This document shows, piece after piece, positions 18,994 through 29,030 of a DNA stretch of 64,000 nt. Position numbers and translations under genes: made by a program. The number at the start of each line of letters is the position of its first letter. Position 1 is the first letter of the stretch. Origin of the DNA: Methylomarinum vadi (GTDB lineage: Bacteria; Pseudomonadota; Gammaproteobacteria; Methylococcales; Methylomonadaceae); NCBI RefSeq assembly GCF_000733935.1, contig NZ_JPON01000001.1, positions 124,001-188,000 on the forward strand, given 5' to 3'. A model generated the notes under the pieces. It had not been told where the DNA came from. It ran no database searches and saw nothing but the letters and a program-made list of their open reading frames with translations.

Positions 18994-19333
18994 TGTCGCG
19001 TAACCTCATGATTCGTCATGGAATAATCCCTCTTAAAAGAGGGCGTGAGATTACATTTTATAAATTACCGGCTACTGCCGCTTTTCTCCGCGTTAGCGGC
19101 TTCGTCCAACAATTTTACTAAGCGCCTCTTATCTGTCTCCAGAGTTGTTTTATGCGCCGCTTTTTTTGATTTTATTACCATGAACGCTGCACAGCGGAAG
19201 CTTCAACGTACTAAACGAGTGACAAGCATAAGCTGCATATTTTTCAAGGTCACAATGGTAAAATGAGATTTATCTCACATTTTTATCCACAGTCCCCTTA
19301 TTCACTTTCAAGGTCAAAAGAATCACCCTTAAT

Positions 19334-19919
19334 TATCCATCATAAGGTTTAAACCACCGGCTTTAGCCGGTCAGCTTTAGCTGCGATAATTTGCCCAAGG
19401 AGGTGGCGATGGACTATAGATACGGCAGCCATACGGTTTACCAAATTGAGTATCATTTTGTTTGGGTTACGAAGTATCGTTATAAAGTGCTGAAGGATGA
19501 AATAGCCGAACGAGTGAGAGACTTGGTGCGGCAGACATGCGAAGCCTTTGAGATACGGATTATCAAAGGTGTCGTGAGCAAAGATCATGTGCACATTTTG
19601 GTGAGTGCGCCGCCGACTATGGCCCCAAGCGAAATCATGAGGCGAATCAAGGGACGAACTTCGAGCTATCTGTTCGAAGAGTTCCCGCACTTGAAAAAGC
19701 GATATTGGGGTCGACATTTTTGAGCCCGCGGTTATTTTTGCGCCACAGTGGGGCAAATGACTGATGAGATGATAAAGCAATATTTGGAGCATCACTTTGA
19801 ACCTAATCCAAACGATAATTTCAAGATGGAGCCCGACTAAGACGCGTCGTTTAGTCGACGCGTATCCGGACTTTCAGTCCGTTATTGGAACCCACCCGCT
19901 TGAGCGGGTGGTTGTTTAG
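19334..19919 (+). mobile_element. IS200/IS605-family insertion sequence, copy A
   Basis: A 586-bp unit starting TATCCATC and ending TTGTTTAG, inserted 3' of TTAAT. Subterminal hairpins are present at both ends (CCGGCTTTAGCCGG on the left; ACCCGCTTGAGCGGGT on the right), as expected for single-strand IS200/IS605 transposition. It carries only the tnpA gene, which is broken in this copy. Confidence 0.92.
19409..19840 (+). pseudogene. tnpA: IS200/IS605 TnpA, copy A, nonsense mutation
   Basis: Starts at ATG 19409 behind AAGGAGGTG. The HUH motif H60-V-H62 is intact, but codon 105 (Trp in the intact copy) is TGA at 19721-19723. The truncated 104-residue product lacks the catalytic tyrosine, probably Y125 in MIKQYLEHH. 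The rest of the frame is intact to 19840. Confidence 0.88.
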
Positions 19920-20264
19920 TAACGCAAGCGATATTCAGCTGGATAAATAAAAAATTATCTAAGTCACTGATTATAAATTTATTTTCACGATTGTGTAAAA
20001 TTTATACAATTTAACCGAAATTTAACAATTACGAGGGTTGCAGCGTGTCATTCAGAAGTTATTCACAGACTTATCCACAGGGATTGTGAACAACTTCATA
20101 TTTTTTAATAGGGATAAATACTTAGTTTAAAAACGTAGAATTATCCTTTAAAAGTAAAAATAACTGACCATTGTGGATAGAGCTTCGAATGTCAAAGTAA
20201 TTGAATGAAACCTGAAGGTACATTGTTATCTGAACTAAATCAGACTTTCTCTTGTCGTGACGAA

Positions 20265-21620
20265 TTATCCTCTTTCCAACAGGATATAAAGAATGTTCTT
20301 AATACAGATTGGATCTTTGGTGAGCCCCAGATGGTTGTTCGATAAAAAAATGACGTTTTCCCATTTTAAAGGCGATTTCACCTTTCCGCTCTGCTCGGAC
20401 GATCCGACCCGCTCATCCAATAAGACACTGGCCCTTGGGACGGTACCATCGCCGGCGCCTTTTTTCACAATCGTTAACTTTTGATCGCCTTTTTTGGCGG
20501 TGGCGAGCAGGGGGGTAGCCACGCTATCACCCACAAATAAAAACATTTTCAGGTGTTCGGGAGTTTGTGACGGCGTGTCGAGCGCCATTTGAACAATGCG
20601 GGTTGCTTTTAGACATTTTTCCAGATGATCCAAAGCGGTTTCGCGTCTTTTTTGTGGTGTCTCTAATCCAGGCAGTAGCTTAGTTAGCAGATTGTCTTTA
20701 GATTTATCAGCCAATCCCCAATTCATCTCTTGCCAGAAATCGACCGATAAAAAGTTTGCCAAACATTCATTCGTATCGCTTCGGCTGAAAGTTTTGTGCC
20801 TGAGCCTGGGTAACAACTGATAAACAGCCGGCATAGTGCCCAAAATGACGGGGTCGTAGCCGGGAGTCACAGGATTGCTTGGCAGGCCGACAACCAGTCT
20901 CTCAAGAGCGAATAACGAACCTCCATTTGGCGTACCGATGATGACAACGCGTTCGATTTGAGCGCTACCAGCCCAGTTCGATAAAGGTAACGAACCGTCG
21001 TCTGGCAATAATTGCTCGCCATAGCGCAAAAAATAGCGGGCGATCAAACCGCCCATCGAATGCGCCACAATGTCGAATTTAACCGGGTTATGATCGCCGC
21101 GATACATACGAATAAATCGTGTCACTTGTTGAATAAATTTGCCCAATTCGATGGCGTTTTCATCGATACTTCGGCGCCAGTCATAAGCAAATTCAAACGC
21201 GTTGGCCTCGAAGCGACTGTCCTCGATGTAGTCTTCTAATTTATTAAGCGTTCCTCCCATCTGGCCGCTGCCAATACCCATTGCTTCCATCAAACCGGCA
21301 TAGGCATTAATTTGAATCTGCAAGCCTGCAATACTGCCTGTCACAAATCTCATGCTGCCATCAGATTGCGTAGTACTCTTCAATTGGTGCAGCTTTTTAT
21401 GTAATTGCATGGGGAGGGCGACTTTGCGCAAATTTTCTTCCGCATTTGGATGAGCAAAGTTTTTTCCAAAATCGCCCCAGACCGAATGAGAATAGTCTTT
21501 GTCCACCAGCTTGGAGCCTAAAATTCCGGGAATAACGATGATCGGATTTGAACTGCTGTTTTCGTTTCTGAGTGAGCGTTCGTAATCGAACTCGCTGGTG
21601 ATTTCTAAAGCTTTAGTCAT
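20265..21620 (-). CDS. LCAT-like alpha/beta hydrolase (lipase/acyltransferase)
   Basis: 451 residues with the lecithin:cholesterol acyltransferase fold. IVIPGILGSKL (about residues 28-38) forms the oxyanion region. The nucleophile is S188 in VAHSMGG, the acid is Asp in GAGDGTVP, and the His is in NNHLGLTKDP near the C-terminus. No clear signal peptide is seen, so a cytoplasmic or membrane-associated esterase, phospholipase or acyltransferase is likely; the substrate is unknown. It is a single gene, transcribed away from the Cache/PP2C gene across a 160-bp AT-rich gap. Confidence 0.8.
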   Translation of the reverse strand: MTKALEITSEFDYERSLRNENSSSNPIIVIPGILGSKLVDKDYSHSVWGDFGKNFAHPNAEENLRKVALPMQLHKKLHQLKSTTQSDGSMRFVTGSIAGLQIQINAYAGLMEAMGIGSGQMGGTLNKLEDYIEDSRFEANAFEFAYDWRRSIDENAIELGKFIQQVTRFIRMYRGDHNPVKFDIVAHSMGGLIARYFLRYGEQLLPDDGSLPLSNWAGSAQIERVVIIGTPNGGSLFALERLVVGLPSNPVTPGYDPVILGTMPAVYQLLPRLRHKTFSRSDTNECLANFLSVDFWQEMNWGLADKSKDNLLTKLLPGLETPQKRRETALDHLEKCLKATRIVQMALDTPSQTPEHLKMFLFVGDSVATPLLATAKKGDQKLTIVKKGAGDGTVPRASVLLDERVGSSEQSGKVKSPLKWENVIFLSNNHLGLTKDPICIKNILYILLERG

Positions 21621-22785
21621 GATTGGAAATTTACGATAAAGAACGGGAGAAATAAATGCCGGTCAAATTAGCATTTAGTGGAAAGCCTTGTAGAATTGAA
21701 TAATAAAGTTCAATCGAGTGCTAATCATCTGTACACTCTGGCTTTTATCATGTTTTATAGCTGAATTCAATCGCTTAGGAATTAATGATGAAATTATCAG
21801 TTCGCAGGGCAATATTGATCTATACCCTTATTCCGATATCGCTTATTTTTCTTATTTTTGCGGTTGAAAATATTTATCAAACTCACCTGGATGCACGTAA
21901 GCGGATTGAAAGTCATATGAGGGATTTGGCTTATTCCTATGCCAATATTTTTAATGGCATTCTTTATCCGATTTCCAGTATTGCAAAATCAACAGCTAAT
22001 ATCCTTCAGATTGATGACAGGCTTCGAGAACCTGAGATTTACAAGTTGTTGAGGCGGCACGTTGAAGACAATCCGATTATTTATGGAGCCTGGGTCGCCT
22101 ATGCGCCTTATCAATTCGATAAAAATCGACAATTTGTAGGGCCGTATATTTTTCGCGATCCCCAGAGAGGAATCGTGGAAAAAGATTTCGCTACCTATGA
22201 CTATACCAGCGGGGAATACGATTTTTGGAGCAAACCCGTCGCCGAAGGAAAAGGCGTATGGACGGAGCCGTATTTCGCCAAAGTCGGAAATATCATGATG
22301 AGTAGTTTTGCCGTCCCATTCTATCGCGACGGTCAATTACTTGGCGTGGCGGGAATCGACATACCACTGCACAAGGTCAATGAAAATATCGATATCCCAG
22401 GTGTAAAGAAACATCAATTGATGGTGTTGAGCTCTCGAGGAAATATCGTACTGTTTCCGCAAGACAAATATATCGGCAATTCAATTTTCAAGGTGATCGA
22501 AAACGGTTATGAATTGGCTATGGATCGGCCAATATCGGAACAGGAGTTAAGCAAAGATCACAAAAAAGTCTATTACGATCTGGTCGAATCGATGTTATCC
22601 GGTGAAGTGGGAAATGCCGACTTGACCCAAGTGAGCGAACAGTCCGATTTTTGGTACTTTTATGCCCCGATCAAAACGCCCGGTTGGAGTTTCGCCATTC
22701 GCGTCAACGAGTCGGAAATATTTAGTCGCCTCTATAATCGCCTTTGGTATTCATTATTTTTCTTCAGCCTGCTTTTAATCTTAAT

Positions 22786-23371
22786 TATCCATCATAAGGT
22801 TTAAACCACCGGCTTTAGCCGGTCAGCTTTAGCTGCGATAATTTGCCCAAGGAGGTGGCGATGGACTATAGATACGGCAGCCATACGGTTTACCAAATTG
22901 AGTATCATTTTGTTTGGGTTACGAAGTATCGTTATAAAGTGCTGAAGGATGAAATAGCCGAACGAGTGAGAGACTTGGTGCGGCAGACATGCGAAGCCTT
23001 TGAGATACGGATTATCAAAGGTGTCGTGAGCAAAGATCATGTGCACATTTTGGTGAGTGCGCCGCCGACTATGGCCCCAAGCGAAATCATGAGGCGAATC
23101 AAGGGACGAACTTCGAGCTATCTGTTCGAAGAGTTCCCGCACTTGAAAAAGCGATATTGGGGTCGACATTTTTGAGCCCGCGGTTATTTTTGCGCCACAG
23201 TGGGGCAAATGACTGATGAGATGATAAAGCAATATTTGGAGCATCACTTTGAACCTAATCCAAACGATAATTTCAAGATGGAGCCCGACTAAGACGCGTC
23301 GTTTAGTCGACGCGTATCCGGACTTTCAGTCCGTTATTGGAACCCACCCGCTTGAGCGGGTGGTTGTTTAG
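22786..23371 (+). mobile_element. IS200/IS605-family insertion sequence, copy B
   Basis: 586 bp, same ends as copy A, inserted 3' of TTAAT in the Cache/PP2C gene. Removing exactly this segment restores the reading frame, which confirms the boundaries and shows no target duplication. Confidence 0.94.
22861..23292 (+). pseudogene. tnpA: IS200/IS605 TnpA, copy B, nonsense mutation
   Basis: Same as copy A, with TGA at codon 105 (23173-23175) upstream of the catalytic tyrosine. It is inserted in the same orientation as the interrupted gene. Confidence 0.88.
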
Positions 23372-23564
23372 TATCGGGGCGGTTTTTCTGGTTTCGGGAA
23401 AATTTTCTAATGCAGTTGCCTGGGTCATAGAGCGTTGCCTCAGAATTGAGCGCATGAATTTTCATGAGGCTCAAAAAGTCGAGAGCAATATCGAAGAGAT
23501 CAGGCAGCTTTCCAGAACTCTGGACCGCATGTGTTCGGCTTTGAATAGTTATTTCTCCATTAAG

Positions 23565-25308
23565 GAGGGCGTCGTAAAACCCCAATTTCTTTGATTTACC
23601 ACTGGAAACCGGCCGTATTTTCCACGGTCGGCGAAGTTGGCAAGTCAGTAGTGTAACTCAGCCAAATGTCGACCATTCGGTCAAACGAGCTCATAAACCG
23701 GCTAAGCCAATGATATAAAGCACGAAAAAGAGCTGCCACTAAGGCGCGGCTCAGATTGTAAGCCATGGCGTGCAAGGCGAACTCTACTTTGACACCCGCC
23801 AAACCTTTACGGCGAAAGCGATTCAAACCTTGGCGACCGCGTAGCTGACTGAAGACGGGCTCCACCATGGCCTGCCGCTGTCGATAGCGTTGCCGAGGTT
23901 CGGGCTGGTCCATTTTCAGGCGCAGGGCTTCTTTTTGTGTATCGCTGTCATAGCGTTTGAGGGTGCGACCACTCTCGCTACGCGTGCATTGGGATTTCAG
24001 CGGGCAGTCTGAACAGGCATCGCAGGCGTAGACGGTATAAGCGCGGCCACTTTTACCGCCTTTGCAGGTGTGACGGCGAGTCAAGCGTTGTTGCCCCGGA
24101 CAGCGATAGGTGTCGTCGTCGGCCTGATAAATAAAGCGGCTTTTGGGGATTTGTTTGTTGGATTGTTTGTTCCAATCGTCTCCTTCACTTTGGCCTTCCG
24201 GACAAAGCAATTCGATGTTGTGTTGCTCAGCAGTATCCAAGACGCCATTGCTGAAATAGCCAGCATCGAACAGAGCTGTTTCGACGCCTCCCATGGCTTG
24301 GGCGCGATCCAGTAAGCCCGGCACCACCTCGGTTTCGCTGGAAGGATGAACGTCGCAAGCCACGATCACTCGATTGTCGTTCGCCAATACCGACGGTTTA
24401 TAACTGCTGCGAAAGTCTTTGGAGTTCTTTTGCGGCTGTAATACCGCCTCCGGCTCGTTGCTTTGTACTTGGGTCTTGGCCGGATCTTTGCCTTTGGCGG
24501 CTTGTTTTTGCTGGCGAGACTTTAGCTCGGCTTGGGCTTGTTCCAGACCGTTCAAACGCTTAGTCGCAGCCGCATCGTTTGGGTTGGCTTGCGCGGCTTC
24601 CTTCGCTTGCGCCAAGGCTTGGTTGAGCGCTTCTTCCTTCATCAATCGAAACCGGGAGGACATGGCTTCGATCACGGTACCGTCGCCCGCCAACGTCGTC
24701 GTGCCTGAGCCTGTGACTTTCAAAGTACGACGCGCCAGTTGATCGAAAAATTCGGTCGTCAATGATTCGGCATGCTGATGGACGAAACGGCCAATGACTG
24801 AGTGATCCGGCATGATACCGCCACTTAGCCACCAACACCCCACATCGGCTCGAGCTAAACGCTCCAAGTCGCGCAGGCTGCTGATGCCTTGTAACAGGCC
24901 GTAGAGAATAATCCCCACCATCGCACGTGGCGCATACGGCGGACGCCCGCCGGGCCGATAACGGGCTTCGAACTCGGCGAAGGATAGCGATTGCAGGAAG
25001 GGGCGCAATTTCAACGGGATGGTTAAGCCGGCGTGCTCCAGATGTTCGCCGAGCGGTTTACCGTTGATCGATAAGCCGCGCGGGTCGGGCGCTTCAAAAT
25101 GGGCCATCGGTTCGCTCGAGATCGATTGAGCGATCAACTCAGGTAACGGTTCAACCTCGCATTCATCGAATAGCGAATATTGCTTGGCGCTATACAATGT
25201 CCTGACGGGTCTAATGTTTACTTCGGCTGCCATTGATCTATTTCTAATAGGTTTGGATAGGGTTATTTTACCGTATGTAGCTGGTTGGGGGGCTTTTACG
25301 ACAGCCTC
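23565..25308 (-). mobile_element. IS1182-family insertion sequence
   Basis: Terminal inverted repeats begin GAGGGCGTCGTAAAA (left) and GAGGCTGTCGTAAAA (right, complement), flanked by a 5-bp direct repeat TTAAG at 23560-23564 and 25309-25313. Excision with one TTAAG kept restores the interrupted gene. One transposase gene, read leftwards. Confidence 0.88.
23596..25233 (-). CDS. IS1182-family transposase
   Basis: 545 residues. It has an N-terminal helix-turn-helix region (PPYAPRAMVGIILYGLLQGISSLRDLE), the DDE catalytic core with TTLAGDGTVIEA, then ALFDAGYFSNG, and the YREK-type end MVEPVFSQLRGRQGLNRFRRKG. A cysteine-rich stretch, YACDACSDCPLKSQC, typical of IS1182 transposases, lies before the last catalytic Glu. 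The frame is complete with both inverted repeats present, so the element is probably active. Confidence 0.92.
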   Translation of the reverse strand: MAAEVNIRPVRTLYSAKQYSLFDECEVEPLPELIAQSISSEPMAHFEAPDPRGLSINGKPLGEHLEHAGLTIPLKLRPFLQSLSFAEFEARYRPGGRPPYAPRAMVGIILYGLLQGISSLRDLERLARADVGCWWLSGGIMPDHSVIGRFVHQHAESLTTEFFDQLARRTLKVTGSGTTTLAGDGTVIEAMSSRFRLMKEEALNQALAQAKEAAQANPNDAAATKRLNGLEQAQAELKSRQQKQAAKGKDPAKTQVQSNEPEAVLQPQKNSKDFRSSYKPSVLANDNRVIVACDVHPSSETEVVPGLLDRAQAMGGVETALFDAGYFSNGVLDTAEQHNIELLCPEGQSEGDDWNKQSNKQIPKSRFIYQADDDTYRCPGQQRLTRRHTCKGGKSGRAYTVYACDACSDCPLKSQCTRSESGRTLKRYDSDTQKEALRLKMDQPEPRQRYRQRQAMVEPVFSQLRGRQGLNRFRRKGLAGVKVEFALHAMAYNLSRALVAALFRALYHWLSRFMSSFDRMVDIWLSYTTDLPTSPTVENTAGFQW

Positions 25309-26150
25309 TTAAGGAGGACGTTCGTATCTCGAAGGCTATTAGGCAGCAGACTTTGCCGTCGAAAATGCGCAATCCTCCCGGATTTAAATTTCTGGTTTGG
25401 AGTACGGCCAGTCAAGAAAGCTGCGGCGAGACGTATGATTCCGTCGACTATTGGCGTTCCACCTATTCACACGCCAAGGAGTTATTGGGTCACCATCCCG
25501 AGGGAACCGCCTACTTATTACTGGATACCCCCGATAAAGGGGTTGACGGCGCGATTAAAAACACCCATTTACGGGCTATATTCAGTTCTTATGCGAAACT
25601 CGGTGTGAATTTGTTGGATACCGTCATTTACATGAACGATTATCTACAATCGGATTTGTCGTTACCGGGACCCGTGCATGCATGGCTTGGCGTTATTGAT
25701 AATGAAGAGGCCACTTTATCAACGATTAGCCTGGGCTTAATTAAAGTATTGCATTATTCTGCGCAAAATAGGACGGTCTCTGTGTTACAAAACTATCCGT
25801 TTGCGTTATCCGTCAAAAAAGAAATGCCCGAGTTGACCTTGCAACATATATCGCTGGGCGTCGGAGATATGCTTTGCATCGTATCTGAAGGAATTTGCGG
25901 GGCGATTAATTGCAATAGGGAACAATTCGGAATAGAAAGGCTGAACGATATTATCATTGATAATAGTGCCGAAGAGCCTCAGATCGTAATGAATAAAATG
26001 ATTCAAACCTTTATCGATTTTACCCAGGAAAGTCCTACGCAAATGGATGCGACAATTATGTTCTTGAAAAGAATGGAGGAGCGGACTAACAATTGATGTT
26101 CGCAATCATTGCATTTTTTAACAAAACAGGCTTGTTATTGATTTTGTGAT

Positions 26151-26498
26151 ATGCCTAGCCTGAATTTCAAGCCTCAATTTGTCAGTGCGATTGAACAAGG
26201 ACTGAAACGGCAGACGATACGCAAGCTGCGTAAACGTCCGTTCAAGGCGGGCGATACGTTGTATTTGTTTACCCGGATGCGGACCGCTAATTGCCGCCGA
26301 ATCGGTCAATTCACCTGCAAACAAGTAAAGGCCATTCGTATCGAGCCTCAGCGAATTTTCATCGAAGACGAACTCTTAACCGATCGGCAGCGTCACGAAT
26401 TAGCGCTCGCCGACGGGTTTGCCGACAGCGTCGAGATGATGCGTTTTTTCAGTACCCAGCATACACTTCCTTTTATCGGTCAAATAATTTATTGGTAA
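26151..26498 (+). CDS. ASCH/PUA-like domain protein
   Basis: 115 residues starting PSLNFKPQFVSAIEQGLKRQTIRKLRKRPFKAGDTLYLFTRMR. The pattern of a lysine-rich 'KxxTIRxxR' strand followed by 'GDTLYL' is typical of ASCH-type RNA-binding beta-barrels in phage and accessory loci. The function is unknown. It lies 15 bp upstream of the DUF5131 gene on the same strand, so the two probably formed one unit. Confidence 0.6.
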   Translation: MPSLNFKPQFVSAIEQGLKRQTIRKLRKRPFKAGDTLYLFTRMRTANCRRIGQFTCKQVKAIRIEPQRIFIEDELLTDRQRHELALADGFADSVEMMRFFSTQHTLPFIGQIIYW

Positions 26499-26513
26499 TG
26501 ATTTCGATGCGGC

Positions 26514-27344
26514 ATGGCTAAAGATACCAAACTGGAATGGATCGATCACACGTTCAATCCCTGGTGGGGTTGTGAAAAGGTTTCTCAGGCCTGTAAAAAC
26601 TGTTAAGCGGAAACCTGGGCGAAACGGGTCGGTTCTAAGGTCTGGGGCGCCGATGCGGACAGGCGTTTTTTCACCGATCAGCATTGGCGACAACCGCTCA
26701 AATGGGATAGGGAGGCGGCGGTATTGGGCATACGCCAACGAGTGTTTTGTGCGTCCATGGCCGATGTGTTCGAAGACCGTCGCGAACTGGACCCCTGGCG
26801 ATTGCGTCTGGCCGAATTGATTGCCGCCACGCCAAATCTGAATTGGTTGTTGTTGACCAAACGCCACGATAAAATCAACAAGTTGACGCCGTGGCGGACA
26901 TGGCCTAAGAATGTCTGGTTGGGCATCACCGTGGAAAACCAGCAATGCGCGGAGTTGCGCTTGCCCTCGCTCGCCAAAATTCCGGCTGCCGTGCGCTTTT
27001 TATCATGTGAGCCGCTGTTGGGGCCGTTGGATTTGACCGACTGGCTAGGAACGACGATAGACTGGGTCGTTACGGGCGGGGAAAGCGGTCCCAAGGCCAG
27101 GCCCAGCCATCCCGACTGGTTTCGTTCCCTCAGAGACCAATGCTTGGAGAAAAACGTGGCGTTTCATTTTCGCAAGTGGGGTCATTGGTCGCCCTATCCG
27201 CCGGAAAAACCCGGTCGCAAGAAACAATATCATTTCGTCGATGACGCCGAGCAAACGCGGACGATGTGGGCGGTGGGTATGCATCAATCCGGCCGGGAAC
27301 TCGATGGTCGGACCTGGGATCAGGCGCCATTCAGGATTCGGTAA
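26514..27344 (+). pseudogene. Phage Gp37/Gp68-like (DUF5131) protein with internal stop
   Basis: The frame from ATG 26514 reads MAKDTKLEWIDHTFNPWWGC, then a three-cysteine motif C-x6-C-x2-C. Immediately after the third Cys is TAA (26604-26606), where family members usually have Tyr (CYAE). The remaining 246 codons are open to 27344, with WLLLTKRHDKI, WLGITVEN and RFLSCEPLLGPL typical of the family. A single base change explains the stop, so it is a recent loss or, less likely, recoding. The cysteine motif suggests a metal or Fe-S cluster. Members are often partners of TcmP-type proteins; none is here. Confidence 0.8.
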
Positions 27345-27562
27345 AAAATCACTTCTTGGAATGCCCATCGTAGCCATAAAGGGAAATTATTAATAACCAA
27401 GCTCTCAGATAGGTGGTTTGTGAATAATTGTTGGCCGAATTAGGAGGATGACTGTATTGTATTGATTAGTCGTCGAGTGCGCGTACGTTCACGATATCAA
27501 CATTCGAAGTTGCATGATTACGAATGAATGAATCTTAACAATCTTTAAAAGGCGGTGGAATT

Positions 27563-28843
27563 ATGGTTCGATCTAGCTTAAACGGGAGAGTTGTCAAATC
27601 CGGGATATTGGTTGTCTTGTTGTTTTTTGGTGTTGCATTCACGTGCATCGCGAAGGTTGATGTTAGAACCAATCCGGCCACGCAGAATAGTATCGGCAAA
27701 GAGGAACTGAAAATTCGGTTGGTTCCCTTGCCCAAGGACGATTTGATCCAGGTTGCCGATTACTGGATGAAACTGTTGCAAGAGCACTTGTTGAAGACCA
27801 GTGAATTGAAAGTCGAGGCTTCGCAGCTCGAAGGCGGAGAAGCCAAGGATCAATTACTGGAAAACATCAATGAGCAGAATGAAAAAAGAATCAAACTGGT
27901 CGACAAGCTTAATTTGGTGCTAACGGAACTGGAAAAAAAAGGCGGAGATATCAGCGCTTATAGAACATACGTGAAGGCTGTCTCGGGGCCGCAAGTGTCT
28001 CATAAGGATACCAGTGCGATCGTCTCCGCGCTGACGGGATGGTTGAAATCACCTGAGGGAGGTGTACGCTGGGGCATCAATATCGGTTTAGCTATTGTGA
28101 CCTTGATTGTGTTCTGGATTCTGGCTGGAATTTTTGCCAGTATCACAGGCCGAGCGGTCAGCGGCATGCGCAATATGTCGGAATTGTTAAAGCAGTTTTT
28201 TGTTCATACGGTGCAGAATTTGACCAAGATTATTGGCGCCATTGTTGCCTTGTCGATGTTGGAAATCAATATCGGGCCATTGGTTGCGGCATTGGGGGCC
28301 GCCGGCTTCATCATCGGCTTTGCTTTGCAGGGAACATTGAGCAATTTTGCCTCTGGGCTCATGATTTTGATTTATCGACCTTACGATTTGGGCAATGTGG
28401 TCAATCTCGCGGGAATTACCGGAACAGTCAATTCCATGACCTTAGTGTCGACTACGCTGAAACTGCCCGATAATCAGGTTGTCGTCATTCCAAATAATTC
28501 TATCTGGGGTAGTACCATCACCAATATCACTGGCAGCGATACGCGCCGTGTTGATATGGTATTCGGGATCGGTTACAACGATGACATCGACAAAACCGAA
28601 GAGGTATTGGCCGATATTTTACGAAACCATCCTTTGATCCTTGACGACCCCGAGCCGGTGATAAAGGTTCATGAATTGGCCGACTCCTCGGTCAATTTCG
28701 TCGTTCGTCCTTGGGTGAAGACCGCGGACTATTTTACCGTTTATTGGGATGTGACGCGCACAGTCAAGCAGCGTTTTGATGAGGCCGGTATTTCCATTCC
28801 GTACCCTCAACGGGATGTACACCTATATAATTCGGCATCCTAA
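27563..28843 (+). CDS. MscS-family mechanosensitive channel
   Basis: 426 residues. A signal peptide or first helix (about 10-30) is followed by a periplasmic helical stretch rich in Lys and Glu (60-145). Two membrane segments follow near 172-195 and 215-240, then the conserved pore helix AALGAAGFIIGFALQGTLSNFASG (about 250-273) and the beta/alpha-beta cytoplasmic domain with LPDNQVVVIPNNSIWGSTITN. It releases solutes under hypo-osmotic stress at the inner membrane. AAAGGCGGTGG lies just before the start. It stands alone between accessory genes. Confidence 0.9.
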   Translation: MVRSSLNGRVVKSGILVVLLFFGVAFTCIAKVDVRTNPATQNSIGKEELKIRLVPLPKDDLIQVADYWMKLLQEHLLKTSELKVEASQLEGGEAKDQLLENINEQNEKRIKLVDKLNLVLTELEKKGGDISAYRTYVKAVSGPQVSHKDTSAIVSALTGWLKSPEGGVRWGINIGLAIVTLIVFWILAGIFASITGRAVSGMRNMSELLKQFFVHTVQNLTKIIGAIVALSMLEINIGPLVAALGAAGFIIGFALQGTLSNFASGLMILIYRPYDLGNVVNLAGITGTVNSMTLVSTTLKLPDNQVVVIPNNSIWGSTITNITGSDTRRVDMVFGIGYNDDIDKTEEVLADILRNHPLILDDPEPVIKVHELADSSVNFVVRPWVKTADYFTVYWDVTRTVKQRFDEAGISIPYPQRDVHLYNSAS

Positions 28844-29030
28844 TTGAATACGACGAAACCAGACAGGATTTCCGCTGGATGGTACGGAAAGGATAATCTA
28901 CTTTGCCAGGTAGCTATTTGCCAATTCGAGTGGTCATGAAGGGTCTTCCCATGGGCTACTCGGTTACCATTCCTGGACCTGCCTGCTCTAGTCGTTATTC
29001 GGACGAATTGTTGGAGGTACAACGAGTTTA

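Larger units (their letters stand above)
16678..19111 (-). mobile_element. IS91-like element with tyrosine recombinase, copy 2 (inverted)
   Basis: Inverted copy of 11646-14079, equal in length (2,434 bp) and with identical encoded proteins. Together the pair brackets 2,598 bp containing hexuloisomerase, tRNA-Lys, a transposase remnant and the caspase-like gene. Inverted copies of this size are also substrates for recombination that flips the segment between them. Confidence 0.88.
19283..20180. promoter_or_regulatory. DnaA-box cluster, interrupted by an IS200/IS605 copy
   Basis: TTATCCACA at 19283-19291, TTATTCACA at 20059-20067, TTATCCACA at 20071-20079 and, on the other strand, CTATCCACA at 20172-20180 match or nearly match the DnaA consensus. 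The region 19920-20264 has no gene and is very AT-rich. Removing the 586-bp insertion at 19334-19919 brings the four sites within about 310 bp. Possible roles are a DnaA-titrating or regulatory site, or a relict origin. No dnaA or replication gene is near. Confidence 0.45.
21785..26096 (+). pseudogene. Cache-domain sensor with PP2C/SpoIIE-like phosphatase domain, broken by two insertion sequences
   Basis: Joining 21785-22785, 23372-23564 and 25314-26096 gives one uninterrupted 658-residue frame. Residues 1-30 hold the first membrane helix, about 30-310 a periplasmic dCache domain (YGAWVAYAPYQFDKN; GVAGIDIPL), then a second helix with a HAMP-like linker, and a C-terminal SpoIIE/RsbU-type phosphatase domain (TPDKGVDGAIK; SLGVGDMLCIVSEG) with a partly degenerate metal-binding set. 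An IS200 copy sits in the second membrane helix and an IS1182-type element in the linker. The perfect frame after excision shows that both insertions are recent. A truncated sensor part could still be made. Confidence 0.85.

Noticed and set aside
19920-20264. Chromosomal oriC
   Set aside because: DnaA boxes are present, but dnaA, dnaN, rpmH, gidA and 13-mer unwinding repeats are not, so only a DnaA-box cluster is claimed.
22801-23247. 148-codon frame antisense to tnpA, repeated in all four IS200 copies
   Set aside because: Its repetition only reflects the IS copies; the plus-strand frame has the HUH motif.
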